From positions 682,001 through 746,000 of the forward strand of contig NZ_VUNZ01000001.1 of assembly GCF_008386505.1 (NCBI RefSeq): a stretch of DNA of 64,000 bases, given 5' to 3'. This document shows positions 32,448 to 40,878 of this stretch, one piece after another. The notes under the pieces were generated by a model. The model did not search any database. It was not told the DNA's origin and saw only the letters and a program-made list of their open reading frames with translations. The DNA is from Chryseobacterium sediminis (GTDB taxonomy: Bacteria > Bacteroidota > Bacteroidia > Flavobacteriales > Weeksellaceae). The position numbers were made by a program, and so were the translations under genes. The first letter of the stretch is position 1; each line of letters begins with the position of its first letter.

Positions 32448-33023
32448 ATGAACAATTCAGAATTTGTAAGACATATCAATCAGTATTACCCGTTATCTGA
32501 TGAAACGGTGAAGGCTTTACTCGATATCTGTACTGAAAAGCATTATCATAAAAATGATTTATTACTGGAATCCGGATCAATGGCGAGGTATTATTATTTC
32601 ATCAAATCCGGGATGATAGGATATTATACAGAAGATGAACAGGGAAATAATATTTATAAAATTTTCTTTGAAGAAAACAGTTTCGTTGCTTCTACGGCTG
32701 CCATTATTAAGAATGAGCCCAGTGATTTCACTATCATTGCACTTGAGGACTGCACTGTCATACAATATCCTGCAAAAGCATACCGTGAACTGCTTGAAAA
32801 GTATCATGATCTTGCACTTTTTCATATGTATTATTTAGAAAAAAACTGGGTAGTAAAAAAAGAACCTTTAGAAGTCTCTTTAAAATATGAAACAGCAAAA
32901 AAACGTTATTTGCAATTGCTTGAAAACAAATCCCTTTACAACAGATTAAAACAACATCATATCGCTTCCTATCTGGGAATTACACCTACTCAGCTTAGCC
33001 GGATAAAGAAAGAAATTCATTGA
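32448..33023 (+). CDS. Crp/Fnr-family transcriptional regulator
   Basis: A 191-residue regulator: beta-roll effector domain ('KNDLLLESGSMARYYYFIKS', 'IFFEENSFVASTAAIIKNEP') and a C-terminal winged helix 'HHIASYLGITPTQLSRIKKE'. The recognition helix has T-Q-L-S-R in place of E-T-x-S-R, so the key glutamate of FNR is missing, and no TTGAT box lies nearby. No iron-sulfur cysteines. It follows the GNAT gene and is closed by a palindromic terminator. Ligand and targets unknown. Confidence 0.87.
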   Translation: MNNSEFVRHINQYYPLSDETVKALLDICTEKHYHKNDLLLESGSMARYYYFIKSGMIGYYTEDEQGNNIYKIFFEENSFVASTAAIIKNEPSDFTIIALEDCTVIQYPAKAYRELLEKYHDLALFHMYYLEKNWVVKKEPLEVSLKYETAKKRYLQLLENKSLYNRLKQHHIASYLGITPTQLSRIKKEIH

Positions 33024-33053
33024 TATTTTGAATTCTGAATGAAATAAATTAAC

Positions 33054-33089
33054 AAAAGCGTCAACATATGTTGACGCTTTTCTTTTTTT
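33054..33089 (+). terminator. Palindromic hairpin terminator
   Basis: AAAAGCGTCAACAT (33054-33067) is immediately followed by its inverse (33068-33081) and then CTTTTTTT. Confidence 0.9.
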
Positions 33090-33185
33090 AATACCACAAT
33101 TTTGTGCTGTTATCCAATCATTGGTACACAATATGTTTTAAAAAATAAGATACCTCTGATTATCATTAATTAAACATTTTTCAGC

Positions 33186-33998
33186 ATGAAGAAGCTCATC
33201 AACATTGTGTTTGTACTGACTGCCTTTATACAGATGTCAGCACAAAAAATTATTCATCAGGAAGTATTCAGTCCGAAAATGAATAAAAAAATCAAAACAG
33301 TTATCATTACACCGAATCTTCAGCCTAATACAACGTATCCAACGGTTTATATCCTTCATGGTTTCAGTGGTAATCCGGACAGAATTATTAAGCAGGATAT
33401 TCCTGATCTGGTACAGAAAGCTCAGGAATATAAAACAATTTATGTTCTTCCGGATGGAAATTACAGTTCATGGTATGTAGACAGTCCCATTGTTAAAGAT
33501 TCACAATATCAGACTTTCATTGGAAAAGAACTGGTGGAATTCATTGACAAAAATTATCCGGTGAAAGCTGAGAAGAAATCCCGAGGTATTTTGGGATGGA
33601 GTATGGGTGGTTATGGTGCAACCAATATCGGAGTTACTTATAATAAAACTTTCGGTATCGTAGGAAGTTCATGCGGAGCACTGGATTTCAATTCATTCGG
33701 GGAAGGCTATCAGAAATATATGGTGAATAAAGTTCTGGGACCTCTGGAATCTATTAATCCCAATTTTCTTACCGACAGCAAAGTAAAATTGATGGCCGGA
33801 GCAGGACAGCAGTATATTTTCGATTGTGGTACAGAAGATATCCAAATGATCAATATGAACAGAAATTTTCATAAAAAACTGACAGAAATGAAAATTCCGC
33901 ATCTTTATACAGAATCTTTAGGAGGACACGTTCCTGAATACTGGAGCAGATCACTGTCTGAACAATTGTCTTTATTTGATAGGTTCTTTAAACAGTAA
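33186..33998 (+). CDS. Secreted esterase (esterase D / FrmB-like alpha/beta hydrolase)
   Basis: A 270-residue exported hydrolase. Signal peptide about residues 1-19 ('VLTAFIQMSA'). The alpha/beta-hydrolase domain is of the putative-esterase (PF00756-like) type: 'YPTVYILHGFSGNPDRII', the nucleophile S139 in 'ILGWSMGGYGAT', and the catalytic histidine in 'ESLGGHVPEYW'. Related proteins hydrolyse acetyl or feruloyl esters on polysaccharides, tributyrin, or siderophore lactones. The last is tempting because a siderophore locus starts 340 bases downstream, but the gene points towards a terminator and shows no IroE-specific features that I can identify, so I keep it general. Confidence 0.85.
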   Translation: MKKLINIVFVLTAFIQMSAQKIIHQEVFSPKMNKKIKTVIITPNLQPNTTYPTVYILHGFSGNPDRIIKQDIPDLVQKAQEYKTIYVLPDGNYSSWYVDSPIVKDSQYQTFIGKELVEFIDKNYPVKAEKKSRGILGWSMGGYGATNIGVTYNKTFGIVGSSCGALDFNSFGEGYQKYMVNKVLGPLESINPNFLTDSKVKLMAGAGQQYIFDCGTEDIQMINMNRNFHKKLTEMKIPHLYTESLGGHVPEYWSRSLSEQLSLFDRFFKQ

Positions 33999-34014
33999 TT
34001 GTCACAAAGAAGCA

Positions 34015-34250
34015 GTTTAAACTTTTACATTGATTATTTTTAACCATAAAAGACACAAAAGTTTTTAAATACTTAAATTTTTAGAGCCAATTTTTATTCA
34101 TAATAAGTACCCCTAAGTTTTGCGAAAATCTTTGATTTTCATCTTAATGTGAGCTTTTCTGCAGCGTTATTTTAAACTTACCTAATTAAACTAAAGTGTT
34201 TTAATATAGATGCTTTTGTGACTTTTGTGACTTTTGTGGTTTTATAAAGT
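34015..34250. repeat. Degenerate intergenic repeats (families B and D)
   Basis: The gap 33999-34340 has no gene. It holds AACCATAAAAGACACAAAAG near 34043 and its rough inverse with TGTGACTTTTGTGACTTTTGTGG near 34217 (a direct triplet of TTTTGTG(A/G)), so the ends are roughly inverted. Between them is a decayed family-B segment (TTAATGTGAGCTTTTCTGCAG near 34143). No coding frame of interest. Confidence 0.5.
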
Positions 34251-34266
34251 TTTTAAAATTTATAAA

Positions 34267-34299
34267 AAATCCTTTTTAAGCAGTGCTTAAAAAGGATTT
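34267..34299. terminator. Bidirectional terminator between esterase and siderophore hydroxylase genes
   Basis: A 16-base stem (34267-34282 with 34284-34299, core ATCCTTTTTAAGC) between two converging genes; T and A tracts flank both sides. Confidence 0.75.
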
Positions 34300-34340
34300 A
34301 CGATTGATTGAATGTTCAAAAATGCTAACTAAGCATTATA

Positions 34341-35438
34341 TTAAAAATGTTTAAAGTTTTTACCCAGATGTTCCTCTATAACAAAGAACGGATCTTCTGT
34401 AAGTGTATGTGCTCTCATGTCAATAAGGCTTACTTTACTCATCATACGAAGCATGATTCTTCTCTCACACGGCTGTTCTATACCGTCAATATTTCTTACT
34501 CCCGCACGGAATGCCGATCTCCCATGAGCGCATAAATGATTATTGACCAAAATAACATCTCCTGCCTGAGGGGTAAATCCGGAATAAATCAAATGTCTGG
34601 CCTCCTCCCAAAACTCATGAAGAGAACTCTGCGCTTCATCAGATTGTCTGATACTGGAATTGAACAACTGTTCAGCAGCATCAAACCTCATAAAAGGAAG
34701 GCTTAAATTCCCATACAATACAGAGTCTAATGTTTCTTCCTCAGTATCTCCTGTTTCCAGATTGGCATCTTTTGGAATTTTATAAATACGTTCAAATAGA
34801 GGTCTGTAATTTTCTCCAATAGACTCATGAGAACGGATTGAATAAAGAGTAGAAGGAACCTGTTCTTCATTTCTTACATACATAAAGCTTAAATAATCAG
34901 CCTGATGTTTCAGAAAAGCATCTTCGGTATGTACATATAAATCTGTTGAAGAACCTGACCCTGTCTGTGTTTCTTTCATTCTTTCATCAGGTATTATGGC
35001 ATGAATCAATCCTCCGCCTTTACGCTGAGAGTAGTATTGTACAGGCTTTGATGGGAGTGCCCCATGAATCAGCGCACATGCAAAACCATATAAATTGAAT
35101 TTTGAATAATCCGCAGACTGCCAATTGGGTGGAGTAGTACCTATATCCTCCTGATCTATGTCCATTAATCCGGTAAAGATTAATGCGCCATACTGATTTT
35201 TTGAAAAGTCATTCGCAAAATCCGCCGCTATATTTAAAATTCTCTCCGGTAAGAAATAAGACGCCAACTGGTGTACATGCTTTATAAAATCACGGTTTTC
35301 ATAAGTGTCATACTTTTTCTGCAGATGCACTGCTGCATCTTTTATCATTCTTCTCTCCTCTGAGGTGACTTCTATGACCGTAGGAAGCAGTTTTACCGCT
35401 GTTAAACAGTCTTTATCTAAAATTTCTGTAGAATTCAT
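34341..35438 (-). CDS. Fe(II)/2-oxoglutarate-dependent amino-acid hydroxylase (clavaminate synthase-like; probable lysine hydroxylase)
   Basis: A 365-residue double-stranded beta-helix dioxygenase. The iron ligands are H170-x-E172 in 'LYVHTEDAFLKH' and H305 in 'NNHLCAHGRSAFRAG'; the 2-oxoglutarate arginine is R327/R328 in 'CERRIMLRMM'. The HxE triad and 'HGRSAF' are those of the clavaminate synthase-like group that hydroxylates free arginine, asparagine or lysine (VioC, AsnO, and the lysine dioxygenases described from Bacteroidota). It faces the siderophore operon across a 217-base control region. The operon carries a decarboxylase and N-hydroxylase of the diamine pathway, so lysine hydroxylation before decarboxylation is the best fit. 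Regiospecificity is inference. Confidence 0.85.
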   Translation of the reverse strand: MNSTEILDKDCLTAVKLLPTVIEVTSEERRMIKDAAVHLQKKYDTYENRDFIKHVHQLASYFLPERILNIAADFANDFSKNQYGALIFTGLMDIDQEDIGTTPPNWQSADYSKFNLYGFACALIHGALPSKPVQYYSQRKGGGLIHAIIPDERMKETQTGSGSSTDLYVHTEDAFLKHQADYLSFMYVRNEEQVPSTLYSIRSHESIGENYRPLFERIYKIPKDANLETGDTEEETLDSVLYGNLSLPFMRFDAAEQLFNSSIRQSDEAQSSLHEFWEEARHLIYSGFTPQAGDVILVNNHLCAHGRSAFRAGVRNIDGIEQPCERRIMLRMMSKVSLIDMRAHTLTEDPFFVIEEHLGKNFKHF

Positions 35439-35448
35439 TAAAAAAAAT

Positions 35449-35500
35449 TTGGTGTTAACTAATAATTTTTATCTTTGTTTTTAATTATTCTAAATAACAA
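35449..35500 (+). promoter_or_regulatory. Promoter of the siderophore operon with candidate Fur-like site
   Basis: TTG at 35449-35451, an 18-base spacer and TATCTTTG at 35470-35477 form a Bacteroidota promoter pointing to the decarboxylase gene. Transcription would start near 35483, giving a leader of about 170 bases. The predicted start overlaps AATTATTCTAAATAA (35483-35497), part of an AT-rich imperfect dyad that looks like one good half of a Fur-type site. The Fur assignment is tentative. Confidence 0.4.
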
Positions 35501-35655
35501 TAACTGGGTCAAATTTAGTAATAAATAAACAACCACCAAACAAAAACTTAAAAAAAATGACAAAATTAAAAACCTGACATTCAGATACATAAACGCGTAC
35601 ATCTGAATATTAACAACAACTCACTGATTTAAAAAATCACCTTACAAATACTTAT

Positions 35656-37182
35656 ATGAACAACAAAATAATATCCCTGGAAGCACTTTCAAATGCAACC
35701 TTGCCTCACAATTCGGGGAATTTTGGGAATATTTTTCATCCGGACAATTACGATCACTACCGTAATGCAGTCAACAGCACTTTAGACCTTGTACAGGAAT
35801 TTTTGTACAGAAACAATAAACCTTTCAGCGGCATTGAAGCACGAGAAATGAAAGGAATGGTACAGCAGATTGATCTTAATCAAAAATTATCTAATTATAA
35901 TGAGCTACTTGCAGAAGTAGATGATATCTATGTAAAACACGCAACGGCTTTTCACCTTCCTCAATATGTAGCACATCTTAACTGTCCGGTTGTGATTCCG
36001 GCATTGGCAGGAGAAATTCTTGTAAGTGCTATCAATTCTTCACAGGATACTTATGATCAGAGTGCCGGAGGAACTTTCATGGAAAGAAAACTGATTGACT
36101 GGACTGCTGATCAGATCGGATATAATACAAATGAAAGCGATGGCGTTTTCACAGCAGGGGGCTCACAGAGCAATTTAATGGGATTGGTCATGATGCGTGA
36201 CTGTTTCTCCCAGAAAAGATACAACCACAATATTAAAATGGATGGTCTGCCGGCAGAGGCAAGCCGCTTCAGAATATTTGTTTCAGATAAATCCCACTTT
36301 AGCAACCTGAAAAATGCTTCTATTATGGGACTTGGAGAGAAAAGTATCGTGAAAGTTCCTACAGATGAGCGCTTCCGTATGGACATCTCTCTTTTGAAGA
36401 AATATATTAAAAGAGAAGAACAGTTAGGAAATATTCCTATTGGTATTGTAGCTACAGCTGGAACTACAGACTTCGGAAATATAGATCCACTGGAAGATAT
36501 CGCTAATATTTCGGAACATTACAATATCTGGATGCACGTAGATGCGGCTTATGGCTGTGCTTTGCTATTAAGTGATAAATACCGTGATCTGATTAATGGC
36601 ATTGAAAGAGCAGACTCTGTAACAATTGATTATCACAAATCATTCTTCCAGCCTATCAGCAGTAGTGCCTTTATTGTTAAAAATAAAAAAGAACTGCTGA
36701 TCCTTAAACATCATGCTGATTATCTGAATCCTAAAGAGATGGATGAAGAAGAAATTCCGGCCCAGATCAATAAATCCATTACCCAGAGTACCCGTAGGTT
36801 TGATGCTTTAAAGCTATGGTTCACCCTGAGAATGATGGGTAGAGAACAGCTTGCAGAGTATACGGACACCGTTATAGATCTTACCAAAGATGCGGCAGCA
36901 ATGATTACTGAAGATGCAGACTTTGAACTGCTTTCAGATTCAGACTTAAGTGTTCTTGTTTTCAGATATGTAAATCCGGAAATCAGTGATCTGAACGCTC
37001 TGAATCAATACATTAAGATGAAACTTTTCTACAGCGGAGAAATCCTTGTAGCCAGCACAAAGGTTGATGGAAATTTCTATCTGAAATTTACCTTCCTGAA
37101 CCCGATTACCACTACTGAAGACATTCATCAAATTCTTACCACAATCAAAGAACATGGAAAAGACTTTAATTCAGAAAAATAA
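35656..37182 (+). CDS. PLP-dependent group II decarboxylase (probable lysine / hydroxylysine decarboxylase of siderophore synthesis)
   Basis: A 508-residue group II decarboxylase. PLP motifs: 'FTAGGSQSNLMGL' phosphate loop (about 165-177), H214 in 'SDKSHFS', D296 in 'MHVDAAYG' and the Schiff-base lysine K328 in 'IDYHKSFFQP'. The family contains 2,4-diaminobutyrate, DOPA and siderophore lysine decarboxylases (DesA type). As first gene of the operon, it would produce the diamine unit, cadaverine or its hydroxylated form if the divergent dioxygenase acts first. It overlaps the next gene by 29 bases. Ornithine or diaminobutyrate as substrate is the alternative. Confidence 0.88.
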   Translation: MNNKIISLEALSNATLPHNSGNFGNIFHPDNYDHYRNAVNSTLDLVQEFLYRNNKPFSGIEAREMKGMVQQIDLNQKLSNYNELLAEVDDIYVKHATAFHLPQYVAHLNCPVVIPALAGEILVSAINSSQDTYDQSAGGTFMERKLIDWTADQIGYNTNESDGVFTAGGSQSNLMGLVMMRDCFSQKRYNHNIKMDGLPAEASRFRIFVSDKSHFSNLKNASIMGLGEKSIVKVPTDERFRMDISLLKKYIKREEQLGNIPIGIVATAGTTDFGNIDPLEDIANISEHYNIWMHVDAAYGCALLLSDKYRDLINGIERADSVTIDYHKSFFQPISSSAFIVKNKKELLILKHHADYLNPKEMDEEEIPAQINKSITQSTRRFDALKLWFTLRMMGREQLAEYTDTVIDLTKDAAAMITEDADFELLSDSDLSVLVFRYVNPEISDLNALNQYIKMKLFYSGEILVASTKVDGNFYLKFTFLNPITTTEDIHQILTTIKEHGKDFNSEK

Positions 37183-39562
37183 AACAGGAGAGCAAGCCAG
37201 AGAAATTACCTTCAGAATCCTTCTGAATGGAATGTTGAGAGAACTTGGAAACGGAAAATTTTATCAGGGAGTTCCGAAATATGATCTTCTTACGGCAAAA
37301 GCCCTTCAGAATAGCAATTATCCGCTGTATATGAGATTTGAAATGAAGAAAAGCGGATTGTTCCTGTTCGCTCCCGTTTCTTATCGCTCCGAAAGTGCTT
37401 TTCACGAATATGGATCAGCTTTGTGGGCTGTTGACCATCAGAATCAGACTGTTTTTGAAGTCAATAATGAAAAACTAACTGAGCTGGTTTACAAAGAGTT
37501 TTCAGAGACGACTAATGAAAGCGGATTCAAACAATTTGTGGAAAGAATTCACAGCAGCTTAAGAAATCTGGAACTGACTACAGAAGCATGTCTGCAGGAT
37601 GACCAGCTTTTAACCTATTCTTTTCTGGAATCTGAGCAAATGCTTCCGGCAGGACATAATCTGCATCCTTTCACCAAATCAAGAATGGGATTCTCTGAGG
37701 AAGAACAGTTCTTATATGGTCCTGAATTCGGGAAGGGATTCCAATTGGATTATTTCCTGATTCATAAAGACTGTATCACAGAAAAATCTCTTCCGGGAAT
37801 TTCAGCAAAAGAAATCTTTGAAAAATGGGCATCCATACCGGAAAGTTACGATTTTGAAAACATAAATGATTTTTACATTGTTCCCTGCCATCCGTGGGAA
37901 GCACAATATCTGTTGTCAACAGAGGTGTATCCGGAAATGCTTGGGTCTGGGAAAATTATTCACATCGGACCATTGGGAGAAGATTTTTACGCAACATCTT
38001 CAATAAGGACGGTATATAATCCTGATTTTATCTGGATGCTAAAGTTCTCTCTGCATGTTTTAATGACAGGCTCTGTGAGAACAAACAGCTTAAAGGATCT
38101 CAACAGAGGGTATGCTTCAGCAATCTGGTGGCAGCATGAGAAAGCCTTATTTGAAGAGAATTTCCCGAATTTTAAATTATTGCTGGAACCATCCTCATTA
38201 AGTGTTCATTACGAAGGGAAGAATCTAGAGAGTCTGAATATCCTGCTCCGCGAAAACCCTTTTTCAGCTGAAGATAAAGTTATTTTATTAGCAAGGCTTT
38301 GTCAGGATGAATCTACAGATGGATTCAATTTTACGACTCATTTCTTTAAAAATGTTGCGAATCAGCTAAGTGTAGATGCCGAAAAAGCAGCTATTATCTG
38401 GTTTGAAAAGTATGTGAATCTCTTACTTTCACCACTAAACAGATTGTTCAGTAAATTAGGAATGGCTCCGGAAGTTCATCAGCAAAATCTACTTATTCAG
38501 CTGGATAATCAGCTTTTGCCACAGTCAATCTATGTGAGAGACGGACAGGGATATCTTATTAAAGATAGTTTCAAAGAAAAATATCAAAGCCTGATTAAAG
38601 ATTATCCTGAAGTTGAAGATCTTTTCATTAGAGATGAGCGTCTTCTGGATATTATTTCTCACCATCTTTTGGTAAGTAACCTGAGTGCATTGATCTCTTC
38701 AATAGGTAAAACAGGTCTGGCGAAAGAAAGAAAACTGATCCATATTCTGTACAGAGAATTTGAAAATCTTCATGAGTCTGAACCTTCATCTTTAACAGAG
38801 TATGCTTTAAATCAAAGATATTGGGCGGTAAAATCAAACCTACAGTCGGCAGTGTCTGATGTAGACGGTGGTGTGAATGCTTCTTCAATTTCTTATGCTA
38901 AAGTTCCGAACCTTCTTCATAAACATTTCTTCTCAGATCAGTTAATTAATCCGCAGGGAACAGAAGTTTTCTTTAAAAGGTATTTCGAGAAGGAAGATGT
39001 GACCATGAGTATGCGTCCCATAGATCTTGAAAATGACCTTGAAATGCTTCATGAATGGTTTAATCGTGAACATGCTGTAAAAATATGGCAGATGAACTGG
39101 CCTATTGATGAACTTGAGACTTATTACAGACTCATGCTTCCAAGTGACGAAGCGCACAGTTATATTATCGCAGGTAACAATGAACCTTCTTGTAATATAG
39201 AGGTCTATTGGGCATGCAGAGATATTGTAGGAGATTATTACGAAGTGCTGCCTACGGATTACGGAACACACCAGTTCATAGCGCCTACTGATCCTAAAAA
39301 GAAATTTGTATCTCCATCCACACAATCTATGGTTGATTATGTTTTCGCACAGCCACAGGTAGGAAAAATGGTAGGAGAAGGGTCTGTAGACTCTCTTGCT
39401 TCTATGATGAATAAGGCCCATGTAGGCTTTAAAGTAGACAAAGTAATTGAAATGCCTCATAAAAAAGCCAATCTGAACTTCTGTTACAGAGAATGGTACT
39501 GGGAAAAATTCCCACAGAATAAAGAGGTACAAATCACCACAAACATCACAAAAAATGACTAA
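37154..39562 (+). CDS. Siderophore synthetase (IucA/IucC) fused to N-acyltransferase
   Basis: An 802-residue two-domain enzyme. Residues about 1-600 are an IucA/IucC NRPS-independent siderophore synthetase: 'GHNLHPFTKSRMGF' (167-180), 'VPCHPWEAQYLL', 'TSSIRTVYNPD' and 'TGSVRTNSLKDLNRG' are the ATP and substrate motifs. Residues about 618-790 are an IucB/RhbD-like GNAT ('MRPIDLENDLEMLHEWFNRE', 'IWQMNWP', 'NFCYREWYWEKFP'). The GNAT half would acylate the N-hydroxy diamine to a hydroxamate; the synthetase half would join an amine to citrate. In aerobactin these are separate proteins. Start at 37154 lies inside the decarboxylase end; the next gene overlaps by eight bases. Confidence 0.92.
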   Translation: MEKTLIQKNKTGEQAREITFRILLNGMLRELGNGKFYQGVPKYDLLTAKALQNSNYPLYMRFEMKKSGLFLFAPVSYRSESAFHEYGSALWAVDHQNQTVFEVNNEKLTELVYKEFSETTNESGFKQFVERIHSSLRNLELTTEACLQDDQLLTYSFLESEQMLPAGHNLHPFTKSRMGFSEEEQFLYGPEFGKGFQLDYFLIHKDCITEKSLPGISAKEIFEKWASIPESYDFENINDFYIVPCHPWEAQYLLSTEVYPEMLGSGKIIHIGPLGEDFYATSSIRTVYNPDFIWMLKFSLHVLMTGSVRTNSLKDLNRGYASAIWWQHEKALFEENFPNFKLLLEPSSLSVHYEGKNLESLNILLRENPFSAEDKVILLARLCQDESTDGFNFTTHFFKNVANQLSVDAEKAAIIWFEKYVNLLLSPLNRLFSKLGMAPEVHQQNLLIQLDNQLLPQSIYVRDGQGYLIKDSFKEKYQSLIKDYPEVEDLFIRDERLLDIISHHLLVSNLSALISSIGKTGLAKERKLIHILYREFENLHESEPSSLTEYALNQRYWAVKSNLQSAVSDVDGGVNASSISYAKVPNLLHKHFFSDQLINPQGTEVFFKRYFEKEDVTMSMRPIDLENDLEMLHEWFNREHAVKIWQMNWPIDELETYYRLMLPSDEAHSYIIAGNNEPSCNIEVYWACRDIVGDYYEVLPTDYGTHQFIAPTDPKKKFVSPSTQSMVDYVFAQPQVGKMVGEGSVDSLASMMNKAHVGFKVDKVIEMPHKKANLNFCYREWYWEKFPQNKEVQITTNITKND

Positions 39563-40871
39563 CGAAGCCGTATACAATGTAATAGGCATAGGTATAGGCC
39601 CTTTTAATCTGGGACTTGCCGCATTATCCAATCCGATTCCGGAACTGAAGACCCTTTTTCTTGATCAGAGAGATGGTTTCGACTGGCACCCGGGGTTAAT
39701 GATTGACCATGTAACCCTGCAGACACCATTTTTATGTGACTGTGTATCCATGGCAGATCCTACCAATCCTTTGAGTCTTTTGAATTATCTGAAGGAAACC
39801 GGAAGGCTGTACAAATTCTTTATCCGTGAAAGTTTCTTTATTCCAAGAAAAGAGTATAACCGTTACTGCCAATGGGTTATTGAACAGCTTCCGCAGTGCC
39901 GTTTTTCAACGCAGGTAGTAGATATTACTTATGAAGAGGGTTTATATCATGTAACCACAGTTCATACAAAGACAAAAGAAACGACTGTTTTTAAAACGGA
40001 AAGACTGATTTTAGGAACAGGAACACAGCCTCATATTCCTTCTTTTATTCCGAAAGACGATTCACGAATTATTCATACAAGTTCTTATTTGTATAGAAAA
40101 GAGGAACTTTTATCGGAAGGTAAAAAAATTGCCATTATTGGTTCAGGTCAGAGTGCTGCAGAGGTATTTTATGACCTTCTTCAGAGCAGAAATGAAAAAA
40201 CTCAGCTGGGTTGGTATTCCCGTCCGGACAGATTTTTCCCTATGGAATATTCTAAATTAACATTGGAGCTTACATCTCCGGATTATATTGAATATTTTTA
40301 TAACAGAAGTGAGCCGGCAAGGAAAACTATTTTAAGCAAACAACAAGCTCAGTTTAAAGGGATCAATTACGATCTGATCAATGATATCTATGATTTTATT
40401 TACGATCTGAATATTGACAATGCTGACCCTAATCTTAAAATTATTCCGAACAGCCAGCTGAATACCGTAGACAACAGCAATCCGGACTTCATCAACCTTG
40501 AGTTCACACAGCTGGAACAGGAAGTGCCTTATGATCAGGAAGCCGATTATGTGATTCTTGGAACCGGATACCGTTATCATGAACCTGCATTCTTAAAGAA
40601 TATTCAGTCAAGAATTAAAAGAGATTCCAGTGGATTGTTTGATGTCAACAGGAATTATTCAATAGATCAGAACGGAGGCGAGATCTATGTTCTCCATGCT
40701 GAAGTACATACCCACAGCTATATTTCTACCGATCTGGGAATGGCGGCTTACCGTAATTCTTACATCATTAATGATATTCTGGGAAGAGAGCATTATAAAA
40801 TTGAAAAGAAAATTGCTTTCCAGGACTTTGATGTAGAAAAATATGCTGATTTACCAACTGCCAAAATTTAA
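39555..40871 (+). CDS. Lysine/ornithine/diamine N-monooxygenase (IucD/DesB type)
   Basis: A 438-residue FAD- and NADPH-dependent N-hydroxylating monooxygenase. The FAD motif is 'VIGIGIGPFNLGLAAL' (residues 9-24), the substrate/FAD loop 'DWHPGLMIDHVTLQTPFLCD', the NADPH motif 'IIGSGQSAAEVFYDLL' and the C-terminal 'VILGTGYRYHEPAFL' (ATGY-like). These are shared by IucD, PvdA, AlcA and DesB. It forms the N-hydroxyl that, after acylation, gives the hydroxamate iron ligand. Lying directly after the decarboxylase, it most likely acts on the free diamine (DesB/AlcA logic) rather than on lysine. It overlaps the fused synthetase by eight bases and precedes the next synthetase by seven. Confidence 0.93.
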   Translation: MTNEAVYNVIGIGIGPFNLGLAALSNPIPELKTLFLDQRDGFDWHPGLMIDHVTLQTPFLCDCVSMADPTNPLSLLNYLKETGRLYKFFIRESFFIPRKEYNRYCQWVIEQLPQCRFSTQVVDITYEEGLYHVTTVHTKTKETTVFKTERLILGTGTQPHIPSFIPKDDSRIIHTSSYLYRKEELLSEGKKIAIIGSGQSAAEVFYDLLQSRNEKTQLGWYSRPDRFFPMEYSKLTLELTSPDYIEYFYNRSEPARKTILSKQQAQFKGINYDLINDIYDFIYDLNIDNADPNLKIIPNSQLNTVDNSNPDFINLEFTQLEQEVPYDQEADYVILGTGYRYHEPAFLKNIQSRIKRDSSGLFDVNRNYSIDQNGGEIYVLHAEVHTHSYISTDLGMAAYRNSYIINDILGREHYKIEKKIAFQDFDVEKYADLPTAKI

Positions 40872-40878
40872 TTAAAAA

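Noticed and set aside
33186..33998. Ferric-siderophore esterase (IroE/Fes-like) role for the secreted esterase next to the siderophore locus
   Set aside because: The predicted siderophore is mainly amide/hydroxamate based, the gene is separated by a strong terminator and converges with the locus, and no IroE-specific feature is seen; kept as a general esterase.
38942..39631. 229-codon minus-strand open frame antisense to the fused siderophore synthetase and N-hydroxylase genes
   Set aside because: It lies opposite two genes with clear family motifs, has an aromatic-rich composition typical of reverse-strand shadows and no matching promoter.
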